Assembly: GCA_964059195.1 (NCBI GenBank)
Contig: CAXKWD010000007.1
Coordinates: forward strand, 57,661,163 to 57,725,162
Direction: 5' to 3'
Source of the DNA: Ectobius pallidus
Lineage: Eukaryota > Arthropoda > Insecta > Blattodea > Ectobiidae
Length of the DNA stretch: 64,000 nucleotides
Within the stretch, counting starts at the first letter, position 1, and every line of letters begins with the position of its first letter. Both the position numbers and the translations under genes were made by a program. Below, one piece after another: positions 56,211 through 64,000 of this stretch. Below the pieces are notes generated by a model. That model was not told the DNA's origin. It searched no databases and saw only the letters and a program-made list of their open reading frames with translations.

Positions 56211-58500
56211 TTTAGTTTTCATACCGATTGAAGTGTAGAAAGAATACATTTCCAAAATAACTAGGTGCAAGTTAGAATATTTTCAACATTTAAATAATAT
56301 TTTACAGTTTTTTTTTTAATCCACACGCCATGACTTGTAATGTCTTCCTGTTCACCTCAGTCGCTATGAAAACGAAATTATTTATACAAGTCATGGTTGA
56401 AAACTAACACTGTATAAAACACAACTTGTGATTGAAAACCCTTATAATATTTAAATGTAGAAATGATTACTAACATGAACCAAATTAATTTGAAAATGTC
56501 TTACTTGTACACTTCAATCGCTATGAAAACTATAATATTTATACAAGTCAAGGTCGAAAACTGACAAAGCGTGTCTTTTCATACTGTATAAAACACAATT
56601 TGTGATTGAAAATGTACAATTGTATTCAGATGTTGGCAATAATAATGTTATTACAACACAACTCGTGATTAAAAAACGTATATTACTATTTAAATGGAGA
56701 AATGATTACTAACATGAACCAAATTAATTTGAAAATGTCTTACTTGTACACTTCAATCGCTATGAAAACTATAATATTTATACAAGTCAAGGTTGAAAAC
56801 TGATAAAGCGTGTCTTTTCATACTGTATAAAACACAATTTGTGATTGAAAATGTACAATTGTATTCAGATGTTGGCAATAATAATGTTATTACAACACAA
56901 CTCGTGATTAAAAAACGTATAATACTATTTTAAATGTAGAAATGATTACTAACATGAACCAAATAAATTTGAAAATGTCTTACTTGTACACTTCAATCGC
57001 TATGAAAACTATAATATTTATACAAGTCAAGGTTGAAAACTGACATAGCGTGTCTTTTCATACTGTATAAAACACAATTTGTGATTGATATGTACAATTG
57101 TATTCAGATGTTGGCAATAATAATGTTATTACAACACAACTCGTGATTAAAAAACGTATAATACTATTTAATTGTAGAAATGATTACTAACATGAACCAA
57201 ATTAATTTGAAAATGTCTTACTTGTACACTTCAATCGCTATGAAAACTATAATATTTATACAAGTCAAGGTTGAAAACTGACAAAGCGTGTCTTTTCATA
57301 CTGTATAAAACACAATTTGTGATTGAAAATGTACAATTGTATTCAGATGTTGGCAATAATAATGTTATTACAACACAACTCGTGATTAAAAAACGTATAA
57401 TACTATTTAAATGTAGAAATGATTACTAACATGAACCAAATAAATTTGAAAATGTCTTACTTGTACACTTCAATCGCTATGAAAACTATAATATTTATAC
57501 AAGTCAGGGTTGAAAACTGACAAAGCGTGTCTTTTCATACTGTATAAAACACAATTTGTGATTGAAAATGTACAATTGTATTCAGCTGTTGGCAATAATA
57601 ATGTTATTACAACACAACTCGTGATTAAAAAACGTATAATACTATTTAAATGTAGAAATGATTACTAACATGAACCAAATAAATTTGAAAATGTCTTACT
57701 TGTACACTTCAATCGCTATGAAAACTATAATATTTATACAAGTCAAGGTTGAAAACTGACAAAGCGTGTCTTTTTCATACTGTATAAAACACAATTTGTG
57801 ATTGAAAATGTACAATTGTATTCAGATGTTGGCAATAATAATGTTATTACAACACAACTCGTGATTAAAAAACGTATAATACTATTTAAATGTAGAAATG
57901 ATTACTAACATGAACCAAATTAATTTGAAAATGTCTTACTTGTACACTTCAATCGCTATGAAAACTATAATATTTATACAAGTCAAGTTTGAAAACTGAC
58001 AAAGCGTGTCTTTTCATACTGTATAAAACACAATTTGTGATTGAAAATGTACAATTGTATTCAGATGTTGGCAATAATAATGTTATTACAACACAACTCG
58101 TGATTAAAAAGACGTATAATACTATTTAAATGTAGAAATGATTACTAACATGAACCAAATTAATTTGAAAATGTCTTACTTGTACACTTCAATCGCTATG
58201 AAAACTATAATATTTATACAAGTCAAGGTTAAAAACTGACAAAGCGTGTCTTTTCATACTGTATAATGCACAATTTGTGATTGAAAATGTACAATTGTAT
58301 TCAGATGTTGGCAATAATAATGTTATTACAACACAACTCGTGATTAAAAACGTATAATACTATTTAAATGTAGAAATGATTACTAACATGTGCCAAATTA
58401 AATTGGAAATGTCGTACATGTACACTTCACTTTCTATGAAAACTAAAATATTTATACAAGTCATGGTTGAAAACTAACAATGCGTACCTTTTCATACTGT
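56211..58500 (+). repeat. 240-bp satellite, left arm (homogeneous subfamily)
   Basis: The unit contains ATGATTACTAACATGAACCA, then TCAATCGCTATGAAAAC, TTTATACAAGTCAAGG and GATGTTGGCAATAATAATG. It recurs every 239-240 bp (56463, 56702, 56942, 57180, 57419, 57659, 57899, 58139, 58375) with only a few differences per unit. A short piece at 56211-56330 is in the opposite orientation. Confidence 0.93.
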
Positions 58501-60640
58501 ATAAAACACAACTCGTGATTAAAAAACGTATAATACTATTTAAATGTAGAAATGATTACTAACATGTAATAATTAATTTGAAAATGTCGTCCTTGTACAG
58601 TTCAACCGCTATGAAAACTAAATTATCTATACAACTCGTGGTTGAAAACTGACAAAGAATGCTTTTCATACTGTATAAAACACAACCTGTGATAAAAAAC
58701 TGAATAAAGTATTTAAATGTAGAAACTATTACTAACATGTACCGAATTAATTTCCACACATCAGTCGCTATGAAAACTAAATTATTTATACAAGTCATGG
58801 TTGAAAATTGAGATAATGTTACTTAAATCAAAAATATATTTACAAAAATGCCTTCATGTTCTTAATTAGAAGAAACTTACTACTTCTTCACTCATGCTAA
58901 TACGAAAACGAACTTATTTTACACAACTTGTCATTAAAAACTGAATAAAGTATTTGAATGTAGAAACTATTACTAACATGTACCAAATTAATTTGAAAAT
59001 ATCGTCCTTGTACACCTAAGTCGCTATAAATAAAAAAACTAAATTATTTATACAAGTCATGGTTGAAAACTGACAGAATATTATTTGAATCAAAAAGTAA
59101 AAAAAAGTCTAACTTGTTGTTAATTAGAAGCAAACGTACTACTTCTACACTCACACTAATACGAAAACAAAATTATTTTACACAACTTGTGATTAAAAGA
59201 CTGTATAATATTATTTAAATGTAGAGAATATTACTAACTTGAACCTTTGAAAATATCTTCTCTCTACACGTCAGTGGCTATGAAAACTAAATTATTTGTA
59301 CAAGTCATGGTTGAAAACTAAGGAAATGTTATTTAAATCAAAAATATATTTACAAAAATGCCTAATTTGTTATTTAGAAGAAAATCTTACTACTTCTTCA
59401 CTCATGCTAATACGAAAAAGAATTTATTTTACACATCTTGTGATTAAAAACTGTATAATATTATTTAAATGTAGAATATATATTACTAACATGTACCTAA
59501 TTAATTTCAAACTGTCTTCTTTTTATACTTCAGTCGTTATAAAAACTAAATTATTTATACAAGTCATGGTTAAAAACTGACAGAATATTACTTAAATAAA
59601 AAAAGTATTCACAAAAATGTCTAACTTGTTGTTAATTAGAAGAAAACTTACTACTTCTACACTCACACTAATACGAAAAGAAAATTATTTTACATAACTT
59701 GTGATTAAAAACTGTATAATGTTATTTAAATGTAGAAAATATTACTAACTTAAACCTAATTATTTTGCAAATGTCTCCTTTCTACACTTCAGTCGCTATG
59801 AAAACTAAATTATTTATACAAGTCATGGTTAAAAAACTGACAGAATATCATTTAAATAAAAAAGTATTCACAAAAATGTCTAATTTGTTGTTAATTAGAA
59901 GAAACTTACTACTTCTTCACTCATGCTAATACGAAAACGAAATTATTTTACACAACTTGTGATTCAAAACTGTATAATATCATTTAACTGTAGAAAATAT
60001 TAGTAACTTGAACCAAATTATTTTGAAAATGTCTTCTTTCTACTCTTCAGTCGCTATGAAAACTAAATTATTTATGCAATTCATAGTTGAAAACTGAGAA
60101 AATGTTATTTAAATCAAAAATATATTTACAAAAATGCCTAACTTCTTAATTAGAAGAAACTTACTACTTCTTCACTCATGCTAATACGAAAACGATTTTT
60201 TTTCACAACTTGTGATTAAAAACTGAATAATATTATTTGAATGTAGAAAATATTACTAACGTGTACCTAATTAACTTGAAAATGTCTTCTTTGTACGCTT
60301 CAGTCGGTATAAAAACTAAATTATATATACAAGTCATGGTTGAAAAACTGACAGAATATTATATAAATAAAAAATGTACTCACAAAAATGTCTAACTTGT
60401 AGTTAATTAGAAGAAAACTTACTACTTCTGCACTCATGCTAATACGAAAACTAAATTATTTTAAACAACTTGTGATTAAAGACTGTATAACTTTATTTAT
60501 ATGTAGAAAATATTAGTAACTTGAACCTAGTTATTTTGAAAATGTCTTCTTTCTACACTTCAATCGCTATGAAAACTAAATTATTTATACAAGTCATGGT
60601 TGATGACTGACAGCATGTTATTTAAATAAAAAAAACGTAT
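58501..60640 (+). repeat. Related 180-255-bp satellite, left arm (diverged subfamily)
   Basis: It shares ATTACTAACATG and TTTATACAAGTCATGGTTGA with the 240-bp unit but has its own part TACTACTTCTTCACTCATGC, then TAATACGAAAACG. Blocks recur at about 255-bp spacing (about 59140, 59395, 59650, 59905, 60160, 60420). Units near 58500-58740 are about 180 bp and lack the second part. Confidence 0.88.
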
Positions 60641-61790
60641 TCACAAAACTTAAAAGAACAGAATGACACTATCCAAAAAATTATTTCCCTGGATGTAGGT
60701 GTTTACCAGAATTATATTTTGTTCAAACACACATTATAACTTTTTCTCTTCTCCTGCAACTGTATTAAACAAACAGTACGACGTTTTTTCAGAAAAGGAT
60801 GCATGTGTTTAGCAGAATGTTCTTTTGTTCAATCACACATATTATAACATATTTATCTCTGCATACAACTGTTTCCACAACTTTGTCTTTAACTTTAAAG
60901 AACAGAAAGACACTATCCAAAAATTATTTACATGGATGTAAGTGTTTACCAGAATTTTATTTTGTTCAATGACACATTAAAACTTTTTTCTCTTCCCCTG
61001 TTTCAAACAAGCAGTACGACGTTTTTTTTTTTCACAAAATATTCGTAAGGATGCAGGTGTTTAGCAGAATTTTCTTTTGTTCAAACACAAGTTATAACAT
61101 TTTGGTCTTTACATACAACTGTAAATGAAAATTAACTTTCATGAAGGAATAAAATAGAATGAAAATTTAGTAGCAGAGAAAAGTCATGTGATCATTTTAA
61201 ACAGAAATCAGAACATTCATTTATGCTAGGGACTGAAAACGTTTGGTGTTAACAGTACACGAAACATCTGCAAATCAGGTTTCAATATGGTAAAAATTAT
61301 AATGTAGATTTTATTAAGTTCATTACAAGTTATCGTTACATAGTTGCGAAAACTTTCATGACGGAATAAATTATAATGTAAATTTAATAGCAGAGAAAAG
61401 TTATGTGGTCATTTTAAAACTGAAATCAGAACATTCATCAAATCTTGGGACTGAAAACGTCTTGGTGTTAACTGTACACGAAACAAACTGCAAGTCAACT
61501 TTCAATATGGTAAAAATTATAATGTAGATTTTGTTAAGTTCATTTCAAGTTATCGTTACATAGTTGCGATTATATTATTATTTAAGTACGTAAGTATTTT
61601 AATTAAAACGCTAAAGTAATTTATAATAAAACAATATGATTAAGAACCCTTCCTTATAAAATGAGTTGATTTTAGAAAAAAGTTTAATAGATGGTACTGT
61701 ATTCTATTTAAATTTGCAATATAAAACACTCTTATATGATACTACTACACTAAGTAAATTAATAATATTAAACAGTTTTTAATAGTTGAG
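60641..61790. repeat. Spacer of the satellite palindrome, with two tandem pairs
   Basis: One pair of about 245-bp units (ACACTATCCAAAAAATTATT, TTTACCAGAATT, CAGTACGACGTTTTTT) lies at 60655-61125. A different pair of about 217-bp units (AACTTTCATGAAGGAATAAA, GGACTGAAAACGT, GTTATCGTTACATAGTTGCG) lies at 61133-61570. AT-rich unassigned sequence fills the rest. No gene. Confidence 0.85.
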
Positions 61791-61794
61791 TAAA

Positions 61795-62700
61795 ATAATT
61801 TCTTTTTCGTATTAGCATGAGTGAAGAAGTAGTAAGTTTTTCTTCTAAATAACAAATTAGGCATTTTTGTAAATATATTTTTGATTTAAATAACATTTCC
61901 TTAGTTTTCAACCATGACTTGTACAAATAATTTAGTTTTCATAGCCACTGACGTGTAGAGAGAAGATATTTTCAAAATAATTAGGTTCAAGTTAGTAATA
62001 TTCTCTACATTTAAATAATATTATACAGTCTTTAATCACAAGTTGTGTAAAATAATTTTGTTTTCGTATTAGTGTGAGTGTAGAAGTAGTACGTTTGCTT
62101 CTAATTAACAACAAGTTAGACTTTTTTTTTTTACTTTTTGATTCAAATAATATTCTGTCAGTTTTCAACCATGACTTGTATAAATAATTTTTTTTTTTAT
62201 AGCGACTTAGGTGTACAAAGACGATATTTTCAAATTAATTTGGTACATGTTAGTAATAGTTTCTACATTCAAATACTTTATTCAGTTTTTAATGACAAGT
62301 TGTGTAAAATAAGTTCGTTTTCGTATTAGCATGAGTGAAGAAGTAGTAAGTTTATTCTAATTAAGAACATGAAGGCATTTTTGTAAGTATATTTTTGATT
62401 TAAGTAACATTTTCTCAATTTTCAACCATGACTTGTATAAATAATTTAGTTTTCATAGCGACTGATGTGTAGAAATTAATTCGGTACATGTTAGTAATAG
62501 TTTCTACATTTAAATACTTTATTCAGTTTTTTATCACAGGTTGTGTTTTATACAGTATGAAAAGCATTCTTTGTCAGTTTTCAACCACAAGTTGTATAGA
62601 TAATTTAGTTTTCATAGCGGTTGAACTGTACAAGGACGACATTTTCAAATTAATTATTACATGTTAGTAATCATTTCTACATTTAAATAGTGTATTATAC
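61795..62700 (-). repeat. Diverged satellite subfamily, right arm (inverted)
   Basis: The 255-bp type is read in reverse (CGTATTAGCATGAGTGAAGA, then AGTAGTAAG). It is followed by the short units, mirroring 58500-60640 in order as well as orientation. Confidence 0.88.
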
Positions 62701-64000
62701 GTTTTTTAATCACGAGTTGTGTTGTAATAACATTATTATTGCCAACATCTGAATACAATTGTACATTTACAATCACAAATTGTGTTTTATACAGTATGAA
62801 AAAGACACGCTTTATCAGTTTTCAACCTTGACTTGTATAAATATTATAGTTTTCATAGCGATTGAAGTGTACAAGTAAGACATTTTCAAATTTATTTGGT
62901 TCATGTTAGTAATCATTTCTACATTTAAATAGTATTATACGTTTTTTAATCACGAGTTGTGTTGTAATAACATTATTATTGCCAACATCTGAATACAATT
63001 GTACATTTTCAATCACAAATTGTGTTTTATACAGTATGAAAAGACACGCTTTGTCAGTTTTCAACCTTGACTTGTATAAATATTATAGTTTTCATAGCGA
63101 TTGAAGTGTACAAGTAAGACATTTTCAAATTAATTTGGTTCATGTTAGTAATCATTTCTACATTTAAATAGTATTATACGTTTTTCAATCACGAGTTGTG
63201 TTGTAATAACATTATTATTGCCAACATCTGAATACAATTATACATTTTCAATCACAAATTGTGTTTTATACAGTATGAAAAGACACGCTTTGTCAGTTTT
63301 CAACCTTGACTTGTATAAATATTATAGTTTTCATAGCGATTGAAGTGTACAAGTAAGACATTTTCAAATTAATTTGGTTCATGTTAGTAATCATTTCTAC
63401 ATTTAAATAGTATTATACGTTTTTCAATCACGAGTTGTGTTGTAATAACATTATTATTGCCAACATCTGAATACAATTGTACATTTTCAATCACAAATTG
63501 TGTTTTATACAGTATGAAAAGACACGCTTTGTCAGTTTTCAACCTTGACTTGTATAAATATTATAGTTTTCATAGCGATTGAAGTGTACAAGTAAGACAT
63601 TTTCAAATTTATTTGGTTCATGTTAGTAATCATTTCTACATTTAAATAGTATTATACGTTTTTTAATCACGAGTTGTGTTGTAATAACATTATTATTGCC
63701 AACATCTGAATACAATTGTACATATCAATCACAAATTGTGTTTTATACAGTATGAAAAGACACGCTTTGTCAGTTTTCAACCTTGACTTGTATAAATATT
63801 ATAGTTTTCATAGCGATTGAAGTGTACAAGTAAGACATTTTCAAATTAATTTGGTTCATGTTAGTAATCATTTCTACATTTAAATAGTATTATACGTTTT
63901 TTAATCACGAGTTGTGTTGTAATAACATTATTATTGCCAACATCTGAATACAATTGTACATTTTCAATCACAAATTGTGTTTTATACAGTATGAAAAGAC
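62701..64000 (-). repeat. 240-bp satellite, right arm (inverted), runs off the window
   Basis: More than five units of the homogeneous subfamily in reverse orientation (CATTATTATTGCCAACATCT, TTTTCATAGCGATTGAAGTG) with 240-bp spacing. The window ends inside the array, so its outer limit is unknown. Confidence 0.93.

Noticed and set aside
58559..59580. Frames inside the satellite
   Set aside because: They follow the repeat period, are AT-rich and appear on both strands.
56211..64000. CRISPR-like array
   Set aside because: Repeats of 109-255 bp with no unique spacers in a eukaryotic context are satellites.

Overview
This window is eukaryotic, most likely insect, repeat-dominated DNA. I find no intact host gene, no rRNA gene and no convincing functional tRNA gene. 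The case for an arthropod rests on the transposon mix: non-LTR elements with a C-terminal RNase H, Bel/Pao and Gypsy-type LTR elements, a PIF/Harbinger element with a MADF exon, pogo, mariner and hAT elements, and tRNA-derived SINEs. The species cannot be named from the sequence alone. Nearly every coding stretch is a broken transposon protein.

Layout. 1-5.6 kb: two halves of RNase-H-bearing LINEs lying head to head. 5.6-7.6 kb: a TA-flanked element carrying a nested hAT MITE and a nested tRNA-SINE. 7.8-11.1 kb: a hairpin MITE, a hAT transposase tail, a LINE 3' fragment and a deleted PIF/Harbinger element. 11.2-14.8 kb: a larger PIF/Harbinger element with a MADF exon, a transposase first exon and a nested hAT. 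16.6-18.4 kb: an element with duplicated termini enclosing a Tc1-like MITE. 19.5-22.6 kb: a Gypsy-like LTR element with apparently identical LTRs and most of pol deleted. 22.8-27.6 kb: a gag-only Bel/Pao element. 27.8-29.1 kb: hAT. 30.9-31.8 kb: mariner inside an inverted repeat. 32.2-34.3 kb: a pogo-like element with a PHD-like last exon and a nested hAT MITE. 34.5-37.1 kb: two further TIR elements.

37.8-49.8 kb is one giant nested foldback. Its arms are interrupted by a hAT (itself carrying a SINE), a hairpin MITE, a possible LINE tail, a palindrome built of about 175-bp minisatellite units, and a second about 3-kb palindrome whose spacer holds a small cysteine-rich ORF. For several of these the uninterrupted opposite arm acts as the empty site. 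50.2-52.1 kb: a hAT and a SINE. 53.3-55.8 kb: a tandem YY1/CRE/ETS-like module and three different tandem arrays. 56.2-64.0 kb: an about 240/255-bp satellite arranged as a second giant palindrome that runs off the window end.

The target-site duplications, TIRs and nesting order were read directly. Family names follow from recognisable protein motifs and termini. Statements on mechanism or age are inference.
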